Of a stretch of DNA of 64,000 nt, positions 40,618 to 50,343 are shown one piece after another; the first letter of the stretch is position 1; the number at the start of each line of letters is the position of its first letter. The stretch comes from Bacillota bacterium (GTDB lineage Bacteria; Bacillota; Bacilli; Desulfuribacillales; Desulfuribacillaceae). The DNA lies in the NCBI GenBank assembly GCA_023388635.1, contig JAEWFW010000019.1:1-64000 (forward strand), in the 5' to 3' direction. The translations under genes and the position numbers were made by a program. The notes below the pieces were generated by a model. That model saw only the letters and a program-made list of their open reading frames with translations, was not told where the DNA came from and searched no databases.

Positions 40618-42204
40618 TTAGTCTGTCTTAAATTTTGCGGCAATTTGGTTCAGCGAATGTGACATATCGTTGAGTTCGTGGATTTTCGTTGCTGATTCTT
40701 GAATAATGACTTTGGATTGATTGGTGATCGCCGATATATATTCGACGGAGTCTAACACTTCTACAGATTGAGCGGCTTGTTGTTCGCAGGCAGCGGCGAT
40801 TTCTGCGATTCGTACAGAGGCATCCTTCATCATGGCGACAATATCGTCAAATGATCGGATGGCTTTTTCAGTCTGCTGATTGCCACTGGTGACGGCATCG
40901 ACGGCAGCTTGCGTGTTTTGCTGAATGATTTCTACGAGCAGGGAAATTTCTCGCGTCGCTTTGCTGCTGTCTTCCGCCAATTTGCGGACTTCATCGGCGA
41001 CGACGGCAAATCCTTTTCCCGCTTCACCGGCACGTGCAGCCTCAATGGCGGCATTGAGAGCCAGTAAATTCGTCTGATCGGCTATTTTGTCGATTACGAC
41101 AATGATTTCACCGATACGATTTGACTGCTGCGCCAACTCCGTCATTCTGTCGCTTATGTTGTCCATTTCTTGACTCATTGCTTGCACGACCTTCGTTCCG
41201 GCAGAACCAGTGTCGACTACGTTCTCAAAATAAGTAGCAGTTTGTTCTGTGTTTTTTGCCACGCTTTGCACAGCTGCATTCATTTCGTGGACCATGCTGG
41301 AAGCTGTTGTCAGTGACTCGGTCTGTGTTTGGCTGCCTTGTAAAAGCTGGGTTGTCATTGTGGAAATTGTCTGGGAATTTTCCGACAGACGACCGGCATG
41401 TTGGGCAACGGTTCGAATATCGTCTCGCAAATTGCTGTACATCTGGTTGAAAGAGTGTGTCAATGTTCTGAGTTCGTCTCGAGAGCGGATCTGTAGCTTA
41501 GGTGAGGTGAGGTCGCCAAGTGCAACGCGGTTCATGGTGTTCGTCACTTCCAGTATCGGTTGCGTCATGCGTCGGGTGAAGAAATATGCGACGGCGCCTG
41601 CAAGTACAGGGAACAGCCCTCCTAGTTTAACGGTATACGTGAGCATACCCAATGTTCTTTCGGCGATGATCTGTTCATTGAAATCGACTGCCATCAAGGC
41701 AATCATTGGTTGCTCAGGATCATGGTCAACGAAAATCGGCGCATATCCGGTTTTGCGTTTTATTCCACCATATTCGTAAATTGCTGAGTATGCCGGATGT
41801 TTTGTGCGCTTGATTGTCGTGATTGTCGATTCGTCAATATAGAAGCGGTCGCCTTGCTGGAATCCTTGGCTGATTAAATGGCGGTCAGGAACGAGCAATG
41901 TACCGTCTAGGGACATAATCGATGCATTGAGAAAGATCGGCTTGTGATCTACTACATAATCGACTTTTGCTTGCAAGGAGCTGTAGTGTGTATGATCGCC
42001 GTCGAGATATGCTTGTAGATCATCGGTATCAATCATGCCTGTGGTGATATTGGCACAGCCGATCAGTTCCTCACCGGCGGCATTGTCTATTTGGGAGTAG
42101 TTGACAAAATAACCTACGAGAGTAAACGACGAGACACTAAACAGTACGAGGATCATCGAGACCATTGTAATTTTTCCGGTGATACCCGTTTTAGGAATTT
42201 TCAT
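40618..42204 (-). CDS. Methyl-accepting chemotaxis protein
   Basis: 528 residues from ATG at 42204, preceded by AAGGAGGTGAATC, a near-perfect ribosome site. A first membrane helix (residues about 10-32), an external domain of about 150 residues that looks like a Cache-type sensor, a second helix (about 185-205), HAMP (RRMTQPILEVTNTMNRVALGD, split here over residues 208-228) and the signalling hairpin follow. The tip contains VIDKIADQTNLLALNAAIEA and ARAGEAGKGFAVVADEVRKL (adjoining segments of the conserved region). It signals to CheA through the tip; ligand unknown. No other che gene is in the window. Confidence 0.93.
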   Translation of the reverse strand: MKIPKTGITGKITMVSMILVLFSVSSFTLVGYFVNYSQIDNAAGEELIGCANITTGMIDTDDLQAYLDGDHTHYSSLQAKVDYVVDHKPIFLNASIMSLDGTLLVPDRHLISQGFQQGDRFYIDESTITTIKRTKHPAYSAIYEYGGIKRKTGYAPIFVDHDPEQPMIALMAVDFNEQIIAERTLGMLTYTVKLGGLFPVLAGAVAYFFTRRMTQPILEVTNTMNRVALGDLTSPKLQIRSRDELRTLTHSFNQMYSNLRDDIRTVAQHAGRLSENSQTISTMTTQLLQGSQTQTESLTTASSMVHEMNAAVQSVAKNTEQTATYFENVVDTGSAGTKVVQAMSQEMDNISDRMTELAQQSNRIGEIIVVIDKIADQTNLLALNAAIEAARAGEAGKGFAVVADEVRKLAEDSSKATREISLLVEIIQQNTQAAVDAVTSGNQQTEKAIRSFDDIVAMMKDASVRIAEIAAACEQQAAQSVEVLDSVEYISAITNQSKVIIQESATKIHELNDMSHSLNQIAAKFKTD

Positions 42205-42312
42205 AGATTCACCTCCTTGTATATCATAATTCGACATACTCGGAGGTGCTTGTGCGAACAATATGAAGGCGGTATTTTCCGGTTCATTTGGCGTAAAGAT
42301 GAAAGCTATTCT

Positions 42313-43116
42313 TTATTCTTGATCATCCTGATTGAGCACGTGGTGCAGGTGCGAGAGGTAAATGTCGCGTATGTGCGGATTTTCTGCCAGACCTTTTAAG
42401 ATGCAAGTCACTTGCAGTCCTGCCTGTTCGCAAAGGGTGCGCCAGGAATCGTCTTCTGTGCCTGCCATGTCATTGATAATGTGATCGCCGGCGACGAGCA
42501 TCAGAGGGGCTAATATCACTTCTGTGACACCCAGGGACTTGACTTGGCGGAGGACGGTGTCAATGGTTGGATAGGCTTCGACCGTTCCGACAAACACATT
42601 GCTATATCCTTGTTCTTTGAACATATAGTCTAAAGCGGCATAGGATGCATTGGTGTAATGTTCCGTACCGTGCCCCATGAGAATTAGCGCTTGATCGTCA
42701 CGCAGGGTCGGGAACTCATTGATAATCGCTGTAATCAGTTGCAGGTAATCTTGCGTGTCTGTCAGCAACGGTGTGCCGATCCGCAGCGATTGAAAGCGCT
42801 CACGGAATGGGGCGGCGTTGTTGACGATTTTTTCGTATTCTTCACCATTGATAACATGCGTCGGCTGAATCGTCACGGACACGAATCCATCGTCGAGTAA
42901 GGCATGTAGTGCTTCATTGACGGTATGGATTGTCAGATTGTCGCGGACGCGTAATTTCTGAATAATGTGGTTGCTGGTAAAGGCACGGCGGACTGTATAG
43001 TCAGGAAATGCCTCAATGATTGTATGTTCAAGTGCATCGATTGTTTTTCGGCGCGTCTCTGCATAGCTTGTTCCAAAGCTGGCGACTAGGATCGCTTGTT
43101 TGTCGTTGGATATCAT
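42313..43116 (-). CDS. cbiK: Sirohydrochlorin cobaltochelatase, CbiK type
   Basis: 267 residues if translation starts at ATG 43116; ATG at 43131 is in frame too and the ribosome site (GAGAGG) fits neither perfectly. CbiK inserts Co2+ into sirohydrochlorin in the anaerobic cobalamin route and can act with Fe2+ or Ni2+. Family blocks are ILVASFGTSYAETRR, VTIQPTHVINGEEY (metal-binding His), ILMGHGTEHYTN (second His) and VILAPLMLVAGDHIINDMAG (third His). No other cob/cbi gene is nearby, so it may instead serve siroheme or be a lone metal-tetrapyrrole enzyme. Confidence 0.87.
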   Translation of the reverse strand: MISNDKQAILVASFGTSYAETRRKTIDALEHTIIEAFPDYTVRRAFTSNHIIQKLRVRDNLTIHTVNEALHALLDDGFVSVTIQPTHVINGEEYEKIVNNAAPFRERFQSLRIGTPLLTDTQDYLQLITAIINEFPTLRDDQALILMGHGTEHYTNASYAALDYMFKEQGYSNVFVGTVEAYPTIDTVLRQVKSLGVTEVILAPLMLVAGDHIINDMAGTEDDSWRTLCEQAGLQVTCILKGLAENPHIRDIYLSHLHHVLNQDDQE

Positions 43117-43241
43117 GATAATCCAAGTCATCCTCTCATTTTTGCACTGAGTGTACCATCTGTAAACGCAGCTTGTCAATTGCCGGCAAGAAATATAAAT
43201 GTAATAGAGGATTTTCGCAGTTTGTGTAAAAATAAGTGGAT

Positions 43242-43523
43242 ATGGATATATTAATCGGGTTTTTAGCGGTAATCAATTTGTACGGATTTTTCGTCATGGG
43301 GAAAGACAAGCGAAAAGCGAGACATAAGGGACGGAGGGTCAGTGAAAGGCAAATTTTTATTACGTCTATTTTAGGCGGAGCGGTTGGCGTGTATTTGGCG
43401 ATGAAATTTTTCCGTCATAAGACACGACATAAATCATTTACATATGGGATACCGTTGATTATACTAATACAAATATTGTTGTTTGCTATTTATTTTTATA
43501 ATACATCCGGAGGAGTGTGGTAG
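43242..43523 (+). CDS. DUF1294 family small membrane protein
   Basis: 93 residues from ATG at 43242; GTG at 43236 is an alternative and no strong ribosome site is visible. Three hydrophobic segments and the family core YGFFVMGKDKRKARHKGRRV, SERQIFITSILGGAVGVYLAM and FRHKTRHKSFTYGIPLI (adjoining pieces) identify DUF1294. The function is unknown. It lies 6 bases before dapF on the same strand. Confidence 0.82.
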   Translation: MDILIGFLAVINLYGFFVMGKDKRKARHKGRRVSERQIFITSILGGAVGVYLAMKFFRHKTRHKSFTYGIPLIILIQILLFAIYFYNTSGGVW

Positions 43524-43529
43524 TGTAGT

Positions 43530-44363
43530 ATGAGATTTTCAAAAATGCACGGTTTAGGAAATGATTTTGTCGTCGTTCGGGCAGATTCAGTGCCTGATAA
43601 TGTCAATCAGTTGGCTGTTCAAGTGTGTGACCGCAATTTCGGAGTAGGAGCTGACGGGCTTGTCTATATCTTACCTTCGGAGCAGGCAGACTTTCGGATG
43701 CGAATTTTCAATGCGGACGGAACGGAGCCGGAGCAGTGCGGCAATGCGATACGTTGCGTGGCGAAGTATATATACGATTATAAATTAAAGGAAGATACAA
43801 GCATTGCCATTGAGACGAAAGCCGGCTTGCAGACTGTAAAAATAACCGATGTCGATGGAGTTGCGGCCGCCGTCAAAGTCAATATGGGTGCGCCGATTTT
43901 AGACGGATTGGCGGTGCCGACGGTCTTTGCTGAAACGCCTGTCGTCAATCAAGAAATTGTGGTTGATGGCAAGTCATTTTTGTTTACGGCTGTTTCTATG
44001 GGCAATCCCCATGCTGTGATCTTTGTCGATGAATTGAACGATTCGTTGACGGTGCAGTATGGGTCGAAAATTGAGGTCCATGAGTATTTTCCTAAGAAGA
44101 CGAATGTGGAATTTGTTAAAGTTCTCAGTCCTAACGAAGTGCAGATGAATGTTTGGGAGCGCGGTGTCGGCGAAACACTGGCTTGCGGTACGGGAGCGTG
44201 TGCCACGGGTGTTGCCGCGGTTCTGACAGGCAATACGGGAACTAGCGTGACGGTGCATCTGCGTGGAGGCGATTTATTCATTGAATGGGACCGTGAGGCG
44301 AATGTCGTCTATATGACAGGACCTGCGCAGGAAGTTTTTACCGGTCAATGGTTGCTAGCGTGA
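43530..44363 (+). CDS. dapF: Diaminopimelate epimerase DapF
   Basis: 277 residues from ATG at 43530. DapF interconverts LL- and meso-diaminopimelate for lysine and peptidoglycan synthesis, using two cysteines. Cys70 lies in NADGTEPEQCGNAIRC and the second in ETLACGTGACATG. MRFSKMHGLGNDF at the N-terminus and MGNPHAVIFVD are further signatures. A GGAGGAG lies about 15 bases upstream, farther than usual. Its product feeds wall synthesis; no other lysine gene is nearby. Confidence 0.95.
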   Translation: MRFSKMHGLGNDFVVVRADSVPDNVNQLAVQVCDRNFGVGADGLVYILPSEQADFRMRIFNADGTEPEQCGNAIRCVAKYIYDYKLKEDTSIAIETKAGLQTVKITDVDGVAAAVKVNMGAPILDGLAVPTVFAETPVVNQEIVVDGKSFLFTAVSMGNPHAVIFVDELNDSLTVQYGSKIEVHEYFPKKTNVEFVKVLSPNEVQMNVWERGVGETLACGTGACATGVAAVLTGNTGTSVTVHLRGGDLFIEWDREANVVYMTGPAQEVFTGQWLLA

Positions 44364-44446
44364 ACGCTATTCTGGCAAATCGTAGAAAGTACTTGTATCG
44401 TTAGGTTTTTTTCAGTAGAATAAGGAGTTGAGAGAGTAGGGTTGAG

Positions 44447-45331
44447 ATGGCGACAAGTATGACTGGATATGGTCGTTCTGTACAGACTGCCGATGGATAC
44501 ACATTTACTGTGGAAATAAAGGCAGTGAATCACAGGTATAAAGAAATTATATTTCGGATGCCTAAAGAGCTGCTTTTTCATGAGGAGCACTTAAAAAAGC
44601 TCGTCAGTGAAAGGGTTAAGCGAGGTCGTGTAGAAATTTACATAACGATGGAAAAGTCCGCGTCAGTCGAGGAAACAGTTGCGATTAACTATAATGTGTT
44701 GAATGCATATTTACACGCCATGGAAACGATTCGACGCGAGTACCCTGCGGTACAGGGCTCCGTAACGGTTGCCGATATTATGAAGCTTCCCGATGTCTTT
44801 ATGCGCGATCAAAGGCAGTTAGCGATAGAGGAATCTGTCCAGATGTTAGAAGCTGCTGTCGAAGAAGCATTGCAGGAATTGGTCAATTTCCGCGCGACCG
44901 AGGGAGAGCAATTGGCGAAAGATTGCCGGATCCGCTTGCAAAGCGTCCAAGAGTCTTTGCAGAGCATCGAGGAACTGGCAGACGAAGTTGTAGTAGAGTA
45001 CCGAGAAAAATTGGCAAAGCGTTTGGAGGACATTCTATCGGAGACGGCATTTTTAGATGCGGGAAGATTGACGGCAGAAGTTGCTATATACGCTGATCGT
45101 GCCAGTATAGCCGAGGAATTGACGCGTATGCAAAGCCATGTGCAGCAATTTTATATGTTTCTTGAATCTCAGGAACCGATTGGCAGGAAATTGGATTTTC
45201 TCGTTCAGGAGATGAACAGAGAGATCAATACGATTGGTTCGAAATCCAGCTCTATCGTTATCAGCAAATATGTAGTAGAATTAAAAAGTGAACTTGAAAA
45301 AATCCGTGAACAAGTGCAGAATATTGAGTAA
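44447..45331 (+). CDS. yloC: YicC/YloC-family endoribonuclease
   Basis: 294 residues from ATG at 44447. The N-terminus MATSMTGYGRSV, the block VEIKAVNHRYKEIIFRMP and the C-terminal RKLDFLVQEMNREINTIGSK and SSIVISKYVVELKSELEKIREQ are diagnostic of the YicC family, characterised as endoribonucleases in Bacillus and Escherichia. It opens the conserved yloC-remA-gmk-rpoZ cluster. Confidence 0.93.
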   Translation: MATSMTGYGRSVQTADGYTFTVEIKAVNHRYKEIIFRMPKELLFHEEHLKKLVSERVKRGRVEIYITMEKSASVEETVAINYNVLNAYLHAMETIRREYPAVQGSVTVADIMKLPDVFMRDQRQLAIEESVQMLEAAVEEALQELVNFRATEGEQLAKDCRIRLQSVQESLQSIEELADEVVVEYREKLAKRLEDILSETAFLDAGRLTAEVAIYADRASIAEELTRMQSHVQQFYMFLESQEPIGRKLDFLVQEMNREINTIGSKSSSIVISKYVVELKSELEKIREQVQNIE

Positions 45332-45382
45332 ATCGCATGAAAAAGGATACAATAGGATTTGTCATTACGTAGGAGGTTTATC

Positions 45383-45664
45383 ATGGGTATAAAACTAATT
45401 AACATAGGATTCGGTAATATCGTATCGGCACAGCGTATTGTGTCAATCGTCAGTCCAGAATCGGCACCGATTAAGCGCATTATTCAGGAAGCCAGAGATC
45501 GTGGAATGTTGATCGATGCGACGTACGGTCGCAGAACGAGAGCTGTGATTATAACGGACAGTGATCATGTGATTTTGTCGGCAGTACAGCCGGAAACGGT
45601 CGCGCATCGCTTGACGTCCAAGGATACGGCAGCACCATCAGTTGACGAAAATACGGAAGAATAG
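45383..45664 (+). CDS. remA: Extracellular matrix regulator RemA
   Basis: 93 residues from ATG at 45383, with AGGAGG 6 bases upstream. MGIKLINIGFGNIVSAQRIV, VSPESAPIKRIIQEARDRG, LIDATYGRRTRAVIITDS and HVILSAVQPETVAHRL are the RemA (DUF370) family pattern. RemA is a DNA-binding activator of matrix and osmoprotection genes in Bacillus subtilis. Its place between yloC and gmk is conserved. Confidence 0.94.
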   Translation: MGIKLINIGFGNIVSAQRIVSIVSPESAPIKRIIQEARDRGMLIDATYGRRTRAVIITDSDHVILSAVQPETVAHRLTSKDTAAPSVDENTEE

Positions 45665-45675
45665 TAGAGGATATT

Positions 45676-46290
45676 ATGCAAATTAGAGAGCAGGAAGGGT
45701 TGTTAATTGTACTATCGGGACCGTCCGGCGTGGGCAAAGGTACTGTCTGCAAGCAATTGCGCCAGAAAATGGCGAGTTTAACCTATTCGGTTTCTGCGAC
45801 AACTCGTGCTCCCAGACAGGGCGAAGTAGATGGGGTCAATTATTTTTTCAAGCAAAGGGAAGAGTTTGAAAAAATGATTGAGCAGAACGAATTTCTGGAA
45901 TGGGCGAAGTATGTAGACAATTACTATGGGACACCCCATTCATTCGTGAAAGAGCAGCTGCGAGCCGGTCAAGATGTTATCCTCGAAATTGAAGTGCAAG
46001 GTGCTATGCAGGTTCGTGAGCGTGTGGGCAAGGATGGTATTTTCATCTTCCTCGTGCCGCCGAATGTAGAAGAATTGAAGCGCAGAATTCTCGAGCGTGC
46101 CTCAGAAACGGATGAATCGCTGATGAAACGCATGCAAGTCATGGAGCGAGAGATGAAATTAATCCAGCATTACGATTATTGTGTCGTCAATGATGATCTA
46201 TTGCTTGCTTGTGATCAAATTGAGGCGATTATTAACGCTGAGCACTGCCGTGTAGAGCGCAATTGCGCCAAATACAAACAATGGTTGTAA
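45676..46290 (+). CDS. gmk: Guanylate kinase
   Basis: 204 residues from ATG at 45676. It phosphorylates GMP and dGMP. The P-loop LSGPSGVGKGTV, then SVSATTRAPRQGEVDGVNYFF (GMP-binding, shown in part), EWAKYVDNYYGTP and ILEIEVQGAMQVRE are all intact. Gene order remA-gmk-rpoZ is as in Bacillus. Confidence 0.95.
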   Translation: MQIREQEGLLIVLSGPSGVGKGTVCKQLRQKMASLTYSVSATTRAPRQGEVDGVNYFFKQREEFEKMIEQNEFLEWAKYVDNYYGTPHSFVKEQLRAGQDVILEIEVQGAMQVRERVGKDGIFIFLVPPNVEELKRRILERASETDESLMKRMQVMEREMKLIQHYDYCVVNDDLLLACDQIEAIINAEHCRVERNCAKYKQWL

Positions 46291-46302
46291 AGGAGGGGTC
46301 AT

Positions 46303-46512
46303 ATGTTATATCCATCAATTGATGAACTATTGACAACGGTCGATAGTAAATATACGTTAGTGGTTGCAGCTTCCAGACGTGCAAGGAAGTTAAATGAAGG
46401 GGAAGAACCGATGTTAGCTTCTACGGTCAACAAAAAGAATGTAGGTATCGGGCTTGAAGAAATCTATACAGGCAAGCTACGTTGTTATCATGAGGCGAAA
46501 TCCCAGGAGTAA
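46303..46512 (+). CDS. rpoZ: RNA polymerase omega subunit
   Basis: 69 residues from ATG at 46303, with AAGGAGGGG upstream. MLYPSIDELLTTVDSKYTLV, AASRRARKL and ISAGKLR-like IYTGKLRC match omega. It aids assembly of RNA polymerase. A terminator follows directly, ending the yloC-rpoZ unit. Confidence 0.92.
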   Translation: MLYPSIDELLTTVDSKYTLVVAASRRARKLNEGEEPMLASTVNKKNVGIGLEEIYTGKLRCYHEAKSQE

Positions 46513-46527
46513 TCAAGCGAATTCGTT

Positions 46528-46559
46528 AGACAGCCGCAAGGTTGTCTATTTTCTTTTTC
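46528..46559 (+). terminator. Intrinsic terminator after rpoZ
   Basis: The 8-bp stem AGACAGCC/GGTTGTCT with one G-T pair and a GCAA tetraloop is followed by ATTTTCTTTTT. It implies a separate promoter for coaBC, whose exact boxes I cannot fix. Confidence 0.85.
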
Positions 46560-46616
46560 ATCTGTCAGGCAAAAGTATGGTACACTATAGAGATAAAGAT
46601 TTTACGGAGGATTGCT

Positions 46617-47870
46617 ATGCAGAGAAACATTGTCGTGGGAATTACAGGGGGCATTGCTGCTTACAAGATAGCAGGCGTTTGCAGTAAACTAAAACAACGC
46701 GGTTACGAAGTGCGTGTGATGATGACAAAGGCGGCGACGGAATTTATTTCACCGCTGACGTTACAGTCCTTGACAGGTCACCGTGTGATATACGATATGT
46801 TTGAACATCCGGAATCGGGTGTCAGTCATATTGAATGGGCAGATTGGGCAGATTGTGTGTTGATCGCGCCTGCGACGGCGAATATCATTGGCAAAGTGCG
46901 CAACGGGATCGCCGATGATTTTGTTTCGACGATTGTCATGGCGACGAAAGCGCCGGTAATTTTTGCGCCGGCAATGAATTGTAATATGTATGATAATCGC
47001 ATTGTGCAAGGAAATATTGAGTTCTTGCAGGGGTTACAATATCATTTTGTAGAACCGGAAGCGGGATATTTGGCTTGTGGATATACGGGAAAAGGCAGAC
47101 TGGCTGATGAGCAGGTAATTTTGTCTGCGGTGGAATCTGTGCTGGATGCAGCACAGCCATCGAACGGGTTGACTGCCGGGTTGATGGCGCAGACTTTGCC
47201 CGACTTATCGGGGAAACGAGTGTTGATCACCGCCGGACCGACCCGTGAACCAATCGACCCGGTGCGCTTTCTGTCTAATCACTCCAGCGGCAAAATGGGA
47301 TACGCGCTGGCACAAGCAGCGCAGAAATCCGGCGCGGAAGTGACGTTGATCAGTGGTCCCGTGAATATCTCACTGCCTGACTCTGTAAATGTCATACCGG
47401 TTCAGACAGCACAGGAGATGTTGCAATGTGTACTCGAGCATCTTCCAGGTCAGGATATTGTCATTAAGGCGGCGGCTGTTGCCGATTATCGACCGGCGAC
47501 GGTGGCGGAGCAGAAAATAAAAAAATCAGATATGAATTTATCGATTGAGTTTGTCAAAAACCCCGATATTCTCTTAGAGATTGCCAAGGTCAAGACACGC
47601 GAGCAAATGATTATCGGTTTTGCGGCAGAAAGTGAAAATGTCATAGAAAATGCCCAAAGTAAGCTGCTGAAGAAACAACTTGATATGATCGTGGCAAATG
47701 ATATTTCTAGTCGCGAAAGTGGTTTTGATGTCGATTACAACCAAGTGATTATCATCAAGCGCGGAGAAGAACCGGTTACGTTGCCGCGGGAATTAAAACG
47801 GGACGTTGCCGTGCAAATTCTCGAACATATTATGACGATAAAGAGTGATTCCGTATGTTCGCAAGGGTAG
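46617..47870 (+). CDS. coaBC: Bifunctional phosphopantothenoylcysteine decarboxylase/synthetase CoaBC
   Basis: 417 residues from ATG at 46617, with ACGGAGGA upstream. It adds cysteine to phosphopantothenate and decarboxylates the product in coenzyme A synthesis. The flavin-dependent CoaC half shows GGIAAYKIAG, SHIEWADWAD, IAPATANIIGK and PAMNCNMYDN. The CoaB half shows ITAGPTREPIDPVRFLSNHS, SSGKMGYALA, and KAAAVADYRP. The last 16 bases overlap priA. Confidence 0.95.
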   Translation: MQRNIVVGITGGIAAYKIAGVCSKLKQRGYEVRVMMTKAATEFISPLTLQSLTGHRVIYDMFEHPESGVSHIEWADWADCVLIAPATANIIGKVRNGIADDFVSTIVMATKAPVIFAPAMNCNMYDNRIVQGNIEFLQGLQYHFVEPEAGYLACGYTGKGRLADEQVILSAVESVLDAAQPSNGLTAGLMAQTLPDLSGKRVLITAGPTREPIDPVRFLSNHSSGKMGYALAQAAQKSGAEVTLISGPVNISLPDSVNVIPVQTAQEMLQCVLEHLPGQDIVIKAAAVADYRPATVAEQKIKKSDMNLSIEFVKNPDILLEIAKVKTREQMIIGFAAESENVIENAQSKLLKKQLDMIVANDISSRESGFDVDYNQVIIIKRGEEPVTLPRELKRDVAVQILEHIMTIKSDSVCSQG

Positions 47871-50308
47871 TTGTCGATGTTCCTGTCAAAGCAGCAGACA
47901 GAGGTTTTACATATCGTGTTTTGCCGGATCAACTGTCTTCCGTGGCTAAAGGGGTTCGGGTGATCGTGCCTTTTGGCAGCAGTCGTGTAGAGGGTTTTAT
48001 TGTGGAACTCTGTCGAGAAGCACCGGAAGATGTCCCAACTAATAAGATGAAAGCGATTATTCAGTTGTTGGACAAGGAGCCTGTGCTGAATAGTGAATTA
48101 TTGGCGCTCGGTCAATGGACGGCGGAGCGATATTTCTCGCGGTTGGCGACGGTATGGCAGACGATGCTCCCATCAGGCATTAAGAGCAAGACCCAGAGGC
48201 GGTTATTGTGTACGGTAGCACCGGAAGCAGTAGCGTCACTTCCGATTACCGATAGTGAGCGGGAGATTCTCAATTATTTCGTATTTGAAAAACAGGCATC
48301 GGTCGCACAAATCCTTGATAAGTTCCCGAACAACGAACAGGTATTAGAAACGCTGAAATTAAAGGGGTATTTGAAAGAAATTAAAGATTACTCCGGATCG
48401 TCGAAACCGCAGGTGTTCCAATACGCTAAATGGATTGTCTCGGATCGAGCACATACGGAAGAAATTATACAAGAGTTAAAAAAACGTGCAGTCAAGCAAT
48501 ACGAGGTCGCACGGCTGTTGCTTGAACATGGCGCCATGCCTGTCAAAGACATTGAGCGTCAGGCAGGTTCTGTCAGGCAAGCATTGAAAGCGTTAGAAAA
48601 CAAAGGATTCGTACAATTGTATGATCAAGAAGTCATGCGCTTGCCCGGCGAGCATATTACAGAAAGTGATGAACGCCCGCGCCTGACCGCTGATCAACAG
48701 GCGAGTCTTGAGGCGATCGAAGCCAGTGTGAAGCAGCGGAAGACGGATACATTTCTGCTATATGGCGTCACCGGCAGTGGGAAAACAGAGGTATATTTGA
48801 CGGCAATCGAGACAGTACTCACCATGGGCAAACAAGCGATTGTCTTAGTGCCGGAGATTTCCTTGACGCCGCAGATGGTTTGGCGCTTTAAAAAGTGGTT
48901 TGGTGAGCGCGTCGCCGTCATGCACAGCCGTCTCAGCCAAGGAGAACGCTATGACGAATGGAGACGCATGAAAACGGGGGATGCACGGATTGTCGTCGGT
49001 GCGCGGTCGGCTATTTTTGCGCCGTTTTCCGATATCGGTATTATCATTATTGATGAAGAACACGAGTCGAGTTACAAGCAAGAAGAAAATCCGCGATACG
49101 ATGCCAGGGAAATTGCGCTTGTACGAGCCAAATGGCATGAGTGTCCGGTGGTGTTAGGTAGCGCGACACCATCTGTCGAGAGCTTCCATCAAGCACAGAC
49201 TCAGAAATATAGATTGCTGACATTGAAATCTCGCGTGTTCCAAGAAACTATGCCGGAAATGACAGTGGTGGATATGCGCCGTGAACTAGCTGACGGGAAT
49301 TACCATATATTCAGCCGAAAGCTGCAAGCGCAGATTGCTGTTTGTTTAGAAAACGGGCATCAGGCAATTCTGTTTATCAACCGCAGGGGACACTCCAACT
49401 TCGTCATGTGCCGCACGTGCGGTAAAGTCTGTTATTGTCCATACTGTCATATTGCTTTGACATATCACCAGCATGAGCATAATATGCAATGCCATTATTG
49501 TAATCACCAGACGGAAAATATGCAGGTATGCGAGCATTGTGGAAGCAATGACATGAGTTTATTTGGTATCGGCACGGAAAAAATAGAAGAAGAATTAAAA
49601 AAGATGTATCCTAAGGCGAGAGTACTGCGTATGGATGTGGATACGACGAGGAGAAAAGGCGATCATCAGAAAATTCTCAATCAATTTTCCGACGGTAAAG
49701 CCGATATATTGATCGGCACACAGATGATCGCCAAAGGTCTCGATTTTCCGAATGTCGCATTGGTCGGTGTCATATCGGCAGATATTGCTTTGAATTTGCC
49801 GGATTTCCGCGCAGCGGAGAAGACGTTCCAATTGATTACCCAGGTGGGCGGGCGTGCCGGCAGGCACCAGGTTCAGGGGAACGTCATCGTCCAGACTTTC
49901 AGCCCCCAGCACTACAGTATCCAACATGCTGTGGCGTATGAATACGGGACATTCTATGAAAAAGAAGTGGCGACACGCAAACAATTAGGTTATCCTCCGT
50001 TTAGCCGTTTAATCTTTTTTATATTTAGTCACACGCATTCCGATACGGCGAAGCGTTTTGCCGAGCTATTTGCTGAAAAGTTACAAACCATCAGTACGGA
50101 CAACAATTTGACGACATTTATTTTAGGACCGACGCCGGCGCCATTGTCGAAGATCAAAAATCGTTACCGCTACAGCCTGATCCTCAAATACGCGCGATGG
50201 AGCGAAGTGTCGAAACTCGTACGCGATGTACTTGATGACATAGAAGATGGGGTATATAAAAGTAATGTAATGATGACAATTGATGTAAATCCGCAAATGT
50301 TGTTATAA
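47855..50308 (+). CDS. priA: Primosomal replication protein PriA (3'-5' helicase)
   Basis: 817 residues from ATG at 47855. PriA restarts stalled replication forks. The N-terminal 3'-DNA-binding domain starts MFARVVVDVPVKAADRGFTY. Helicase motifs are GVTGSGKTEVYL (Walker A), LVPEISLTPQM, IIIDEEHESSYKQ (DEEH box), GSATPS and QVGGRAGR. Eight zinc cysteines lie in CRTCGKVCYCPYC and CHYCNHQTENMQVCEHCG. The overlap with coaBC suggests coupled translation. Confidence 0.96.
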   Translation: MFARVVVDVPVKAADRGFTYRVLPDQLSSVAKGVRVIVPFGSSRVEGFIVELCREAPEDVPTNKMKAIIQLLDKEPVLNSELLALGQWTAERYFSRLATVWQTMLPSGIKSKTQRRLLCTVAPEAVASLPITDSEREILNYFVFEKQASVAQILDKFPNNEQVLETLKLKGYLKEIKDYSGSSKPQVFQYAKWIVSDRAHTEEIIQELKKRAVKQYEVARLLLEHGAMPVKDIERQAGSVRQALKALENKGFVQLYDQEVMRLPGEHITESDERPRLTADQQASLEAIEASVKQRKTDTFLLYGVTGSGKTEVYLTAIETVLTMGKQAIVLVPEISLTPQMVWRFKKWFGERVAVMHSRLSQGERYDEWRRMKTGDARIVVGARSAIFAPFSDIGIIIIDEEHESSYKQEENPRYDAREIALVRAKWHECPVVLGSATPSVESFHQAQTQKYRLLTLKSRVFQETMPEMTVVDMRRELADGNYHIFSRKLQAQIAVCLENGHQAILFINRRGHSNFVMCRTCGKVCYCPYCHIALTYHQHEHNMQCHYCNHQTENMQVCEHCGSNDMSLFGIGTEKIEEELKKMYPKARVLRMDVDTTRRKGDHQKILNQFSDGKADILIGTQMIAKGLDFPNVALVGVISADIALNLPDFRAAEKTFQLITQVGGRAGRHQVQGNVIVQTFSPQHYSIQHAVAYEYGTFYEKEVATRKQLGYPPFSRLIFFIFSHTHSDTAKRFAELFAEKLQTISTDNNLTTFILGPTPAPLSKIKNRYRYSLILKYARWSEVSKLVRDVLDDIEDGVYKSNVMMTIDVNPQMLL

Positions 50309-50343
50309 AATAGAGCTTAGATATTTACAGAGAGGTGAATGAA

